Shown here piece by piece: positions 1 through 6,355 of a stretch of 14,244 nt of DNA. This stretch comes from an uncultured Prevotella sp. (GTDB lineage: Bacteria > Bacteroidota > Bacteroidia > Bacteroidales > Bacteroidaceae), in the NCBI GenBank assembly GCA_900557035.1, contig USRA01000053.1, forward strand, positions 1 to 14,244. Direction: 5' to 3'. The notes under the pieces were generated by a model. It ran no database searches. It was given only the letters and a program-made list of their open reading frames with translations, and was not told the DNA's origin. The translations under genes and the position numbers were made by a program. Position 1 is the stretch's first letter; the number at the start of each line of letters is the position of its first letter.

Positions 1-559
1 CTCCGAAGAAGGTGTTGAAGGTGCTGAAGAGGAAGGCGATGAGGGTGCTGAGTGCCACGAGCGAATCCATGTTTGCCGTATGATGCAAGAGCTGTTTCCA
101 GGCGGAAACATAAAACTGTTTGCCGCAGTAGAGCAGGTTGGCGAGTGCCAGGAGCAGACAGATTTGGTTGGCGAAGGAACTGGTATGATGAGCCGAAGCA
201 ACGCCATCTGAAATCATATTCTGTTCCATGCCCAGTGAAATCCATCCCATGGAGAAGCTCATAGTCAGGATGGCGAAGAGCCAGGATGCCAGGGTTCGGC
301 GGCGCAGGAGGGTGAACTCACGGCGGTTGATTTCCTCTACGCTTCTGTCGTTTTCGATTACGAGGTCGTATCCGGCGTTGCTGATTTCCCGTTTCATATC
401 TTCCAGAGAGATGATGTCGGGGTCATAATCTACCAGGGCAGTTCGGCTCGCCAGGGAAACCGAGGCGGAGTTGATGCCTTCAAGCGACTGCAGTTTCTTT
501 TCTACATTGGCAGAGCATACGCTGCAAGCCATGCCTATTACAGGAATTGTTTTCTTCAT
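1..559 (-). CDS. copA: Heavy-metal (copper-type) P1B ATPase, N-terminal part
   Basis: Partial gene: 186 codons are visible and the rest lies left of the window. The protein would pump Cu(I) or a similar soft metal across the inner membrane using ATP. Reading from ATG at 559, residues 9-15 are GMACSVC, the metal-binding GMxCxxC motif of a heavy-metal-associated (HMA) domain, followed by the usual short alpha/beta domain (VDYDPD, AGYDL) to about residue 70. A basic stretch (RREFTLLRRR) leads into a hydrophobic segment at about 88-108, a second at about 130-145, and the start of a third after NMDSLVALSTLIAF, a signature of this family just before the third membrane helix. There is one HMA domain at the N-terminus. 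A good promoter lies 65 bp upstream. The catalytic DKTGT, CPC and ATP sites are outside the window, so metal specificity is inferred from overall resemblance; copA is the likely symbol but not proven. Confidence 0.85.
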   Translation of the reverse strand, partial: MKKTIPVIGMACSVCSANVEKKLQSLEGINSASVSLASRTALVDYDPDIISLEDMKREISNAGYDLVIENDRSVEEINRREFTLLRRRTLASWLFAILTMSFSMGWISLGMEQNMISDGVASAHHTSSFANQICLLLALANLLYCGKQFYVSAWKQLLHHTANMDSLVALSTLIAFLFSTFNTFFG

Positions 560-590
560 TTGGTTCTTATATAAATGTTCTGAATTTTAT

Positions 591-614
591 AAGCAGAAGC
601 TTTGATATCTGCTT
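591..614. repeat. Inverted repeat in the ATPase leader
   Basis: AAGCAGA (591-597) and TCTGCTT (608-614) form a perfect 7-bp inverted repeat with a 10-nt spacer. It sits downstream of the predicted transcription start, inside the 5' leader of the ATPase gene. It could be an operator for a metal-responsive regulator or an RNA hairpin; a chance match is also possible. Confidence 0.3.
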
Positions 615-623
615 TTCAGCCTG

Positions 624-654
624 CAAAATTACATATTATTTATGACCCCCGCAA
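624..654 (-). promoter_or_regulatory. Bacteroidota-type promoter of the P1B ATPase
   Basis: On the minus strand TAATTTTG (631-624) matches the Bacteroidota -7 consensus TAnnTTTG exactly, and a TTG (654-652) lies 20 nt upstream at the -33 position. Transcription would start near 618, giving a leader of about 60 nt before the ATG at 559. Confidence 0.7.
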
Positions 655-739
655 GATTTATGGAAGAAATATCCCGAAGGATAGATGAAAATCACTATAA
701 TATGGTAGGTGAAAAATGTGATGGTTCTGGTAAGGGCAC

Positions 740-776
740 AAAAAAGGCAGGTTCCAAACTGCTTTGGAATCTGCCT
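740..776 (-). terminator. Rho-independent terminator after hsp20
   Basis: A 13-bp stem (746-758 with 763-775, one G-T pair) closes a CTGC loop. On the minus strand it is followed by six T (745-740). It lies 20 bp beyond the hsp20 stop codon and separates this gene from the ATPase promoter further downstream. Confidence 0.85.
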
Positions 777-796
777 CAATCATTTATGGGAGATGA

Positions 797-1234
797 TTAT
801 TTGACTTCGATATTCTTGGTAGCCTTAGCCTCCTCCTTAGGGGCAAGCTTTGGAATCTCAACCTCAAGAACACCATCAGCTACCTTTGCTGAAATCTTCT
901 CACGGTCAGCGTCCTCAGGGAGTGTGTAGCTCTGCTGATAGTTGCTGTAAGAGAACTCGCGGCGCAGATAGTGCTCGTGCTTATCTTCATCCTTGTGTTC
1001 CATCTTGTTCTCGATAGCCACATTCAGGTTGCCATCGTTATCGATGTTGATGCGAACCCATTCCTTCTTCAAGCCAGGGGCTGCAATCTCCATCTGGTAA
1101 GCCTTCTCGGTCTCCTTTACGTTAATGGCAGGAGCGGTAGCATTCATACGTGGCATCAACTCTGTGTTGAAGAATGCATCATCAAAGAAGTTACTCAACC
1201 AATCTGAATTATTATTTCTACGTGCTAACAACAT
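797..1234 (-). CDS. Small heat shock protein, Hsp20/alpha-crystallin family
   Basis: ATP-independent cytoplasmic holdase that binds unfolding proteins as an oligomer. The 145-residue protein has the expected plan: a short N-terminal region typical of Bacteroidota Hsp20 (LLARRNNNSDWLSNFFDD), the alpha-crystallin domain from about residue 35 (APAINVKETEKAYQMEIAAPG) with the family signature A-x(3)-D-G-V-L at 116-123, and a short charged tail ending IEVK, which can serve as the I-x-I/V motif for oligomer contacts. The reading frame is open 10 codons further upstream, but ATG at 1234 was chosen: homologues start with MLLxRR and AGAGG lies 8 nt before it. The gene is monocistronic, with a terminator immediately downstream. 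Control is probably by the sigma-54-like promoter at 1403-1418. No Bacteroidota TAnnTTTG element is visible upstream. Confidence 0.93.
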   Translation of the reverse strand: MLLARRNNNSDWLSNFFDDAFFNTELMPRMNATAPAINVKETEKAYQMEIAAPGLKKEWVRINIDNDGNLNVAIENKMEHKDEDKHEHYLRREFSYSNYQQSYTLPEDADREKISAKVADGVLEVEIPKLAPKEEAKATKNIEVK

Positions 1235-1402
1235 AATTAAAACCTCTAATTTTATTTTACTCATCCTCTCGGTGCCTTGCGGCTCCGTCGGGAATTCTGT
1301 TTGTTATTTATTTATCTGTTCTTTTCGATTGCCTCCGCCTCGAAACTCCGTTGTCCTTTTGAACTCCTTCATCTTTTAGCTTCAGCTTTCACTCTTATGT
1401 TG

Positions 1403-1418
1403 AGCAACTTGCGTGCCA
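1403..1418 (-). promoter_or_regulatory. Sigma-54 (-24/-12) type promoter upstream of hsp20
   Basis: The minus strand reads TGGCACG-CAAG-TTGCT, a full match to the RpoN consensus TGGCACG-N4-TTGCW, with the invariant GG and GC exactly 10 bp apart. It points toward hsp20, with a start predicted near 1392 and a leader of about 158 nt. Genes for RpoN are found in Bacteroidales. The interval 1235-1402 between element and gene shows no other feature I can support. Confidence 0.6.
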
Positions 1419-1449
1419 ATTCCGGGAACGTGAAGGGAAAATGACAAGA

Positions 1450-1488
1450 TTGGCAGGAAAGGATAATTTTTTTAAACTTTTCTGCCAA
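1450..1488. repeat. 39-bp palindromic element, copy 1
   Basis: Arms TTGGCAGGAAAG (1450-1461) and CTTTTCTGCCAA (1477-1488) pair over 12 bp with one G-T wobble around a 15-nt AT-rich loop. A closely related element of the same length lies at 10936-10974. This copy has no T-run on either side, so it does not look like a terminator. It ends exactly where the glycoside hydrolase remnant becomes readable. Confidence 0.75.
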
Positions 1489-1489
1489 A

Positions 1490-1621
1490 TTGTGCGGTCG
1501 TTTCGAGGGATGGGATTCCCAGACCAATACCATGCGTGTGGTTCCCGGCAAATATCAGATCTTCGTAGGTGGTTCGAGTGCTGAGGCTGCGAAGAATGTG
1601 ATAGAAGTGAAAGTGAAATAA
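1490..1621 (+). pseudogene. C-terminal remnant of a glycoside hydrolase family 3 (beta-glucosidase-like) gene
   Basis: The plus strand reads about 43 codons without a start and ends with TAA at 1619-1621. The peptide includes FEGWDSQTNTMRVVPG followed by KYQIFVGGSSAEA and ends IEVKVK. This matches the end of the fibronectin-III-like domain that closes periplasmic GH3 beta-glucosidases of Bacteroidota, where a (V)xPGxYxxxVGxSS strand pair is typical. Everything upstream (catalytic domains of about 700 residues) is missing and the frame runs directly into the 39-bp palindrome, so this is a leftover after a deletion or insertion. Family assignment rests on a short stretch and is moderately sure. 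Confidence 0.55.
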
Positions 1622-1655
1622 TGTGCTAATAGAAGTGAAAGTGAAATAATGTGCT
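1600..1655. repeat. 28-bp tandem duplication over the GH3 stop codon
   Basis: Two adjacent 28-bp units (1600-1627 and 1628-1655) differ only in their first base. Each carries the last codons (GAAGTGAAAGTGAAA), the TAA stop and TGTGCT. The first copy holds the functional stop; the second is untranslated. Confidence 0.85.
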
Positions 1656-1668
1656 GATATAAAAAGAG

Positions 1669-1712
1669 AAAGCTCGCCAGGACTTTGATGGTCTTGGCGA
1701 GCTTTTCTTCTT
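1669..1712. terminator. Strong hairpin terminator, target site of the intron
   Basis: A 15-bp stem (1669-1683 with 1691-1705, one G-T pair) around a 7-nt loop is followed by TTTTCTTCTT-like sequence on the plus strand and by TTTCTCTTTTT on the minus strand. It could stop transcription both from the GH3 side and from the nuclease gene coming the other way. The group II intron begins at the base after the T-rich tail. Confidence 0.8.
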
Positions 1713-2224
1713 GTGTGTCGGGCATGAACTGACCTAGTTGGTTCAAATCCAACCGCAGGTATTTACCGCCAAGCGAAGCGAACGACAAGTCGTTGCCAGT
1801 AATGACAAGGATGGAGGAAGTCGTGTAGCGAGACTTACGAGCCTACGAACAGAAACTTGGTATAAGGCTAAATGGGAATGGATAAGACTGCAAGACAAGT
1901 CGAAGTCCGAATGGTAAACGTATCTCCCCAAAACAGTAAACCAAGAGGTTGTGGAGTCAGAAGGTTAGTGCCTTACCCCGAGAGACCCATCCAGCGTGTA
2001 CTCACGTGCGATAAAAAAGCTTATGGGTGGGAGTCAGCTGAGCCCATAGTAGGTGACTCACCATCACTGAAGGGGTTAATGTATATATAGTGCAAATCGC
2101 TGTAAGCAATGCTTGTGCAATCCGAAAACGAGGTATAACCAAGGTGAAAGAATCGTAATCCTTCTAGGTTGGAAGTAGTTGGGACAATCGCAAGTATATT
2201 TACAAGCAGAACGAAAAGCAGCAA

Positions 2225-3562
2225 ATGAAACTAATAAACGAGATTGTAGAAGCAAGAAACTTCTGGGAAGCCTGGGTGTCTGTCAAGCGCAACCATGGTG
2301 CAGCCGGCATAGATAAGATGCCGACAGAAGAGCTTGACGTGTATTTATCAAAGCACATGGATGAAATCGTATCATCTATATGCGACAAGAAATACAAGCC
2401 ATCCCCCTTAAGACGTGTCTATATCCCTAAACCAAATGGTAAGCAACGACCACTTGGCATCCCGACCGTTGTAGACCGAGTCGTGCAACAAGCTGCAGCG
2501 CAAGTGCTGAGCCGAGTGTACGAACCAGTCTTCAGCGACTACAGCTATGGTTTCAGACCTCAACGCAGTTGTCACATGGCGATACGTAAAGCGTTGGAGT
2601 ATCTGAACGATGGCTATGAATGGGTAGTGGACTTCGATATAGAGAAGTACTTTGACACGGTCAATCACGACAAGTTAATTTCAATCCTACGAGAGCAGGT
2701 CAACGACTCTGCTACTCTTCACTTGGTTCGCTCCTTTCTCAAAGCGGGAGTAATGGAGAATGGGTTGGTTCATACTACTAGCGAGGGAGTTCCCCAAGGT
2801 GGTTGTATATCGCCAATTCTGTCTAACATCTACCTAGACAAGCTTGACAAGGAACTTGAAAGTCGAGGTCTCAGATTTGTCCGTTATGCGGATGACTTCG
2901 ACATCTTTGTTAAGAGTGAGATGGCAGCGAACAGAGTGATGGCATCGGTCAGCAGTTGGCTAGAAAGAAAGCTAAGGCTGAAAGTCAGTGCTACCAAGAC
3001 CAAAGTGGTAAGACCAATGAAGAGCAATTTTCTCGGCTTCACATTTTGGAAAAGTACCAAAGGTTGGGAGTGTAAACCCACCGATACCGCCAAGAAGAAA
3101 CTGGAGACCAAGGTCAAGGAAGTTCTCCTGCGTAAGAGAGCTGTTGCCCAACCTTTATACATCGTCTTCACCAAGCTGAACCAAATAGTCAGAGGTTGGG
3201 TCAATTACTACCATATCGGTAGTATGAGTACGTACCTCAGGGATAAGTTTGGTCCTTGGCTTCGTCATAAGATCAGGGTTGTGATAGTCAAGCAATGGAA
3301 GAAGTATGATACAATCTACAAGAATCTGTTGACCTTGAAGAGAATTATCAAGAGTAATCTTGATGATACCTCCATCTACCAAGCAGCAATGACAAGATTG
3401 GGATGGTATCGACAATGTGGACTATCCGTCTTTAATTTTCTGTTGAGTCCCAAGGTACTTGCTATGCCAAAAGAGAATAGGACTGATAAAAGAAAGAGCC
3501 GACCTGGCTTGGTCGACCCTTATGCTTTATATCAGAATTTGCGTACTCCTATATGTATGTAG
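2225..3562 (+). CDS. ltrA: Group II intron reverse transcriptase/maturase
   Basis: Multifunctional protein that helps the intron RNA fold and splice and copies it into DNA at a new site. The 445 residues contain the reverse transcriptase fingers and palm: IPKPNGKQRPLGIPTVVDR (about 67-85), YGFRPQRSCHMAI, the first catalytic aspartate region VVDFDIEKYFD, EGVPQGGCISPILSNIYLD, and the catalytic YADD at 221-224. The maturase (X) domain follows (LNQIVRGWVNYY, then WLRHKIRVVIVKQWKK). The C-terminus (RLGWYRQCGLSVFNFLLSP) resembles class C proteins. No HNH endonuclease domain follows, also as in class C, which use terminator or replication-fork sites for priming. ATG at 2225 suits family length. The stop codon TAG (3560-3562) runs into the first bases of domain V. 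The symbol ltrA is used generically. Confidence 0.93.
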   Translation: MKLINEIVEARNFWEAWVSVKRNHGAAGIDKMPTEELDVYLSKHMDEIVSSICDKKYKPSPLRRVYIPKPNGKQRPLGIPTVVDRVVQQAAAQVLSRVYEPVFSDYSYGFRPQRSCHMAIRKALEYLNDGYEWVVDFDIEKYFDTVNHDKLISILREQVNDSATLHLVRSFLKAGVMENGLVHTTSEGVPQGGCISPILSNIYLDKLDKELESRGLRFVRYADDFDIFVKSEMAANRVMASVSSWLERKLRLKVSATKTKVVRPMKSNFLGFTFWKSTKGWECKPTDTAKKKLETKVKEVLLRKRAVAQPLYIVFTKLNQIVRGWVNYYHIGSMSTYLRDKFGPWLRHKIRVVIVKQWKKYDTIYKNLLTLKRIIKSNLDDTSIYQAAMTRLGWYRQCGLSVFNFLLSPKVLAMPKENRTDKRKSRPGLVDPYALYQNLRTPICM

Positions 3563-3634
3563 CGCCGTATACGAGTCCCGTACGTACGGTGCAATGAGAG
3601 GTGCTAGGGGAGTAATCCCCTACATCTACTCTAT
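3561..3634 (+). other. Group II intron domains V and VI
   Basis: Domain V: GCGCCGT (3562-3568) pairs with ACGGTGC (3586-3592, one G-T pair), and TACG pairs with CGTA around a short AGTCC-type cap, total about 34 nt. This is the catalytic hairpin of group II ribozymes. Domain VI: TAGGGG (3605-3610) pairs with CCCCTA (3617-3622) with flanking GAG/CTC pairs. It should carry the bulged branch-point adenosine near its 3' side, ending at the splice site. Confidence 0.8.
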
Positions 3635-3639
3635 TTTCT

Positions 3640-3690
3640 TTTATCTTCCTTTTGTCCTTCTTTGTCCTTCTTTATCTTCCTTTTATTCTT
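3640..3690. repeat. Pyrimidine-rich decamer repeats between intron and nuclease gene
   Basis: TTTGTCCTTC occurs twice in tandem (3651-3670), flanked by TTTATCTTCC at 3640-3649 and 3671-3680. On the minus strand this is a purine-rich tract just after the stop of the nuclease gene. A similar pyrimidine tract (10975-11000) lies beside the nuclease relic. Confidence 0.6.
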
Positions 3691-5248
3691 CTTTGATAAT
3701 CCAGTCTCCGATGGTTCGCTGGTTGCTATCATAGTTGACACCTACTTTTACCAGTCGTTTGCCGTTGGCTGAATAAGGAATCAGGTATCCCTTTTCTTCT
3801 ATCTGCCTGATGGCTTCTTCTGCCGAACCATCATACTTCAGTTCGAAGACATAGGTGGTGTCTGGCAGTTGGAGCACAGCATCGGCTCTGCCTATGGCAC
3901 TGTCTTCTTCTACCTTGATAAGGGCGCCCATCAGATTGAAAATCAGATAGAAAACCGTCTGGAAATCTCTTTCGTTCTTATTCGACAGGCGGTTGGAAAT
4001 GCTGGAGAGGTAGGCCTTCAGTCGAACCATGGCACTCTCAAGATCATTTTCGTAAAGCATTTCTACAAATTCATTCACCAGTCCGTTGTTGTCGATGGAT
4101 AAGGGTGACAGATAGTTGGGAGCCAGACTCTTGAGCATTCCAATCTTGACTTCCTGGTTTGGGTAACCTAATCTGTAACTCTTAGTGATGGGACTGTATT
4201 TCTTGATGGTAAGATAACCGCTCTGATAGAGTAATGGCAGGGCTGAGGTTACCTGCTCAGGCGACACGTCGAAGTCGTCAACACTAGCTCCCTTTCTTTC
4301 AATCTCCATCACGTTGACATGGTGTTTCTGCAGGGTTCTGATCAGATAGGTTGGTGTTCCCGATCCAAACCAGTAGGAATCTATCTTCTGACTGTTCATG
4401 GCTCTTATCAGACTGAACGGATTGAATACATCTTCTGCATGTTCGCTGAAATGATAGCCATCGTAATACTGCCGTAATTCTTCCAGGCATTGTTCGTATG
4501 TCAGGCCGAGCGCTCTTCCCAATCCTTCTACATCTGGTTTCATTGCGGTGGTAAGTTCAGTCTTGCTGATGCCGCAGATGGCAGAATATTGGTCGAGCAT
4601 GCTGATGTTGTCGAGGTTGTTGAGTTCGCTGAAGATGCTGAGTTGTGAGAACTTGGTAATGCCTGTGATGAACGTAAATTCCAGATAGGGGTCGAGTTTC
4701 TTCAGCGGACTGTAGAAATTCTGCATGATGAGCCTGAGCTGCTTCAGATTATCTTTCTCGTGAACCACATCAAGCAAAGGGGCATCGTATTCATCAATGA
4801 TGACAACTGCGTTTTTGCCAGTCTGCTGATAAGCTCGCTTTACAATACCTTCCAGTCTTTCATTAGGGTGAATCTCGTCTTCCCCCTTGCCATAAAGTTC
4901 TTCGTAAGGTAAAAGTTGTAGATTAAGATAATTCTTCAAGGCATCAGCATCAAAATGCTTGGCGCCGCTCATGTCGAAATGGAGCACAGGATGCTTCACC
5001 CATTCTTTCTCATAGTCGGCGATGGCTAATCCTTCGAAAAGTTCCTTCCTGCCTTCGAAATAAGCCTGGAGCGTAGAGGCAAAGAGCGACTTGCCGAATC
5101 GTCTAGGGCGACTCAGAAAAATATATTTCATACCTTTTTCTCTAAAATCCACAATGTATTTAGTTTTATCTATATAGAGATAATTTTTCGTGCGGATTTC
5201 TTTAAAAGTCTGTATTCCTACAGGATATTTATTTACGATTTCTGCCAT
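3683..5248 (-). CDS. AAA-ATPase-like / PD-(D/E)XK nuclease superfamily protein
   Basis: Member of a large family (AAA-ATPase_like followed by a PDDEXK_9-type domain), often present in many copies in Bacteroidota and other gut anaerobes; its cellular role is not established. The 521-residue protein starts with the standard [15 protein letters not shown] and carries YIDKTKYI, then a P-loop-like SRPRRFGKS (46-54) and a Walker-B-like IDEYDAPL (151-158). The C-terminal part has a nuclease-like core: GRADAV with D456, then FELK with E469 and K471, and [10 protein letters not shown]. Length and all motifs are intact, so the gene appears functional. It ends about 50 bp from the intron. A second, deleted copy lies at 10999-11191. 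Its first ATG at 5248 matches family starts. No clear promoter was found; an imperfect TTTATTTG lies upstream on the minus strand. Some annotate relatives as defence or mobile genes, but nothing here proves either. Confidence 0.88.
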   Translation of the reverse strand: MAEIVNKYPVGIQTFKEIRTKNYLYIDKTKYIVDFREKGMKYIFLSRPRRFGKSLFASTLQAYFEGRKELFEGLAIADYEKEWVKHPVLHFDMSGAKHFDADALKNYLNLQLLPYEELYGKGEDEIHPNERLEGIVKRAYQQTGKNAVVIIDEYDAPLLDVVHEKDNLKQLRLIMQNFYSPLKKLDPYLEFTFITGITKFSQLSIFSELNNLDNISMLDQYSAICGISKTELTTAMKPDVEGLGRALGLTYEQCLEELRQYYDGYHFSEHAEDVFNPFSLIRAMNSQKIDSYWFGSGTPTYLIRTLQKHHVNVMEIERKGASVDDFDVSPEQVTSALPLLYQSGYLTIKKYSPITKSYRLGYPNQEVKIGMLKSLAPNYLSPLSIDNNGLVNEFVEMLYENDLESAMVRLKAYLSSISNRLSNKNERDFQTVFYLIFNLMGALIKVEEDSAIGRADAVLQLPDTTYVFELKYDGSAEEAIRQIEEKGYLIPYSANGKRLVKVGVNYDSNQRTIGDWIIKEE

Positions 5249-5390
5249 ATTCTCACTTGATTTTACGTTTCACGCCGCTAAGTTACAAATAAATTTTTGG
5301 AATATAGGCAGCGATTAAGTTTTTTTATGCTGTTTTTTCGTATAAGCGGAATTGTTTTTGATAAGAGCTGATAGAAAAGAGGTTAAAACA

Positions 5391-5422
5391 TTTGGCTATT
5401 AAAGAGATTCCTCGTATTTTTG
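5391..5422 (+). promoter_or_regulatory. Bacteroidota-type promoter of the 51-residue ORF
   Basis: TTTG (5391-5394), a 20-nt spacer and TATTTTTG (5415-5422) match the -33/-7 consensus fully. The predicted start near 5427 gives a 30-nt leader before ATG 5457. The rest of the interval 5249-5390 shows only the flank shared with the nuclease relic (5326-5365). Confidence 0.7.
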
Positions 5423-5456
5423 TAGTAGAATTTTTCAAAGGTTTTCAAAAAGTTAA

Positions 5457-5612
5457 ATGCTTATGTGCAAATATGAAGAAATAGAAGGTTGGCATCTCTC
5501 GAATGACAAGACGATACGGGAAATCGACAATGCCGTATGCGATGAGGTGGAACGAATCTACCTGGAAGCGTGGTTGATGGATAGGAAGAATAGTACTTTT
5601 ACAAGATTCTAG
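5457..5612 (+). CDS. Small protein of 51 residues, unknown function
   Basis: Not recognised. The frame runs from ATG 5457 (a second ATG follows at 5463) to TAG 5610-5612. The peptide is acidic in its middle and likely helical (EIEGWHLSNDKTIREIDNAV, then CDEVERIYLEAWLMDRKN) and has no signal peptide or membrane segment. It begins MLMCKYEE and contains two cysteines. Support for a real gene: a full-consensus promoter 35 bp upstream in the right direction, balanced amino-acid use, and a stop that coincides with the end of the neighbouring regulator gene. Against it: short length and no recognised family. It could also be the tail of a lost longer gene. The two convergent genes share the CTAG at 5609-5612. 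Confidence 0.5.
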   Translation: MLMCKYEEIEGWHLSNDKTIREIDNAVCDEVERIYLEAWLMDRKNSTFTRF

Positions 5613-6340
5613 CAAATCATTTTATACCCAATTCCCCTCACATTGATGATTCTGATATTTTCATCTGCAGATAACTTGTGGCGGAGCTTGGTGATGAAAA
5701 CATGGAGACTGCGGGAATTGAAAAAGCTGTCATCGCCCCATAGTTTCAGGAGAATATCCTTGCTCTCTACCACTTGATTCTTGCTCTCCACAAGCATGCG
5801 AAGGATTTCGGATTCACGATGTGACAGTTCCGTATCCTTGCCATCCAACTGGAGAATCTGACTGGTAACATTCAGGCGATAACGACCGATGGAGAGCCAT
5901 TGATCAGCAGCATCCGGAATATCAGAAGAAACATTCCCCCCTTCCTGTTCTTCAGAAGAAATATTTCCAACAGAAGCCCGATGACAAAGCGACTTGATAC
6001 GGACGATGAGTTCCTGGATGGCAAACGGTTTCTTCAGATAATCATTGCCACCCAGTTCAAATCCCTCTACCACATCATTCACCGCCGAACGAGCCGTGAG
6101 GAAAAGCACAGGGGTGCGGGAATCCGTCTTGCGGATACGGCGCACCATCTCGAAACCATCCATCTTGGGCATCATCACATCCGCTACAAGCACGTCAGGC
6201 TTCTGTTCTTCAAACATGTGAAGCCCCTCTTCGCCATCATGCGCCGTGCGCATCTCGAAGCCCAGCGCCTCCAAGGTGTCGCTCAGAATCATCGACAAGG
6301 ATGTTTCGTCTTCTACCAGTAATACTTTTATCTTATCCAT
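5609..6340 (-). CDS. OmpR/PhoB-family response regulator
   Basis: DNA-binding output protein of a two-component system. Of 243 residues, the first ~120 form the receiver: acidic pocket E10-D11, phospho-acceptor D54 in VLVADVMMPKMDG, the conserved threonine in LFLTARS (about 82) and lysine in LKKPFA (about 104). A long linker rich in S, E and G (SVGNISSEEQEGG) leads to the winged-helix domain (about 150-243): LSIGRYRLN, LSHRESEILRMLVES, then SLHVFITKLRHKLS and a closing NVRGIGYKMIC. All key residues are present. It starts 15 bp after the sensor kinase stop, so both are in one transcript. The pair resembles the RprX/RprY type of Bacteroides, but the symbol is not assigned. The likely target is the divergent outer membrane barrel gene. 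Confidence 0.93.
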   Translation of the reverse strand: MDKIKVLLVEDETSLSMILSDTLEALGFEMRTAHDGEEGLHMFEEQKPDVLVADVMMPKMDGFEMVRRIRKTDSRTPVLFLTARSAVNDVVEGFELGGNDYLKKPFAIQELIVRIKSLCHRASVGNISSEEQEGGNVSSDIPDAADQWLSIGRYRLNVTSQILQLDGKDTELSHRESEILRMLVESKNQVVESKDILLKLWGDDSFFNSRSLHVFITKLRHKLSADENIRIINVRGIGYKMIC

Positions 6341-6355
6341 TATTTTTTTATCTTT

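Larger units (their letters stand above)
1713..3634 (+). mobile_element. Group II intron (class C-like) with reverse transcriptase
   Basis: The 5' end GTGTG (1713-1717) fits the group II GUGYG rule and is followed by a long structured region without genes (1718-2224, domains I-III). A maturase/reverse transcriptase gene fills domain IV (2225-3562). A domain V hairpin lies at 3561-3594 and a domain VI hairpin after it, ending near CTCTAT (~3634). Total length is about 1.92 kb. Insertion directly behind a terminator hairpin and a reverse transcriptase lacking an endonuclease domain are both hallmarks of class C introns. Ribozyme core and ORF look complete, so it may be active. The 3' boundary is uncertain by a few bases. 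Confidence 0.85.

Noticed and set aside
1306..1372. 22-codon minus-strand frame (MKEFKRTTEF...) before hsp20
   Set aside because: Very short, no RBS or own promoter, and inside the predicted hsp20 leader.
1450..1488. Palindrome copy 1 as a terminator of hsp20 or GH3
   Set aside because: No T-run follows on either strand, and hsp20 has its own terminator on the other side.
1369..1551. 60-codon minus-strand frame across the palindrome
   Set aside because: It runs through the 39-bp element and antisense to the GH3 remnant; the similarity of its peptide to one at 10849-11052 is explained by the shared palindrome.
1740..1760. tRNA-like TTC-arm sequence GGTTCAAATCC
   Set aside because: No acceptor, D-arm or anticodon arm around it; it lies in domain I of the group II intron, where such a stem-loop is common.
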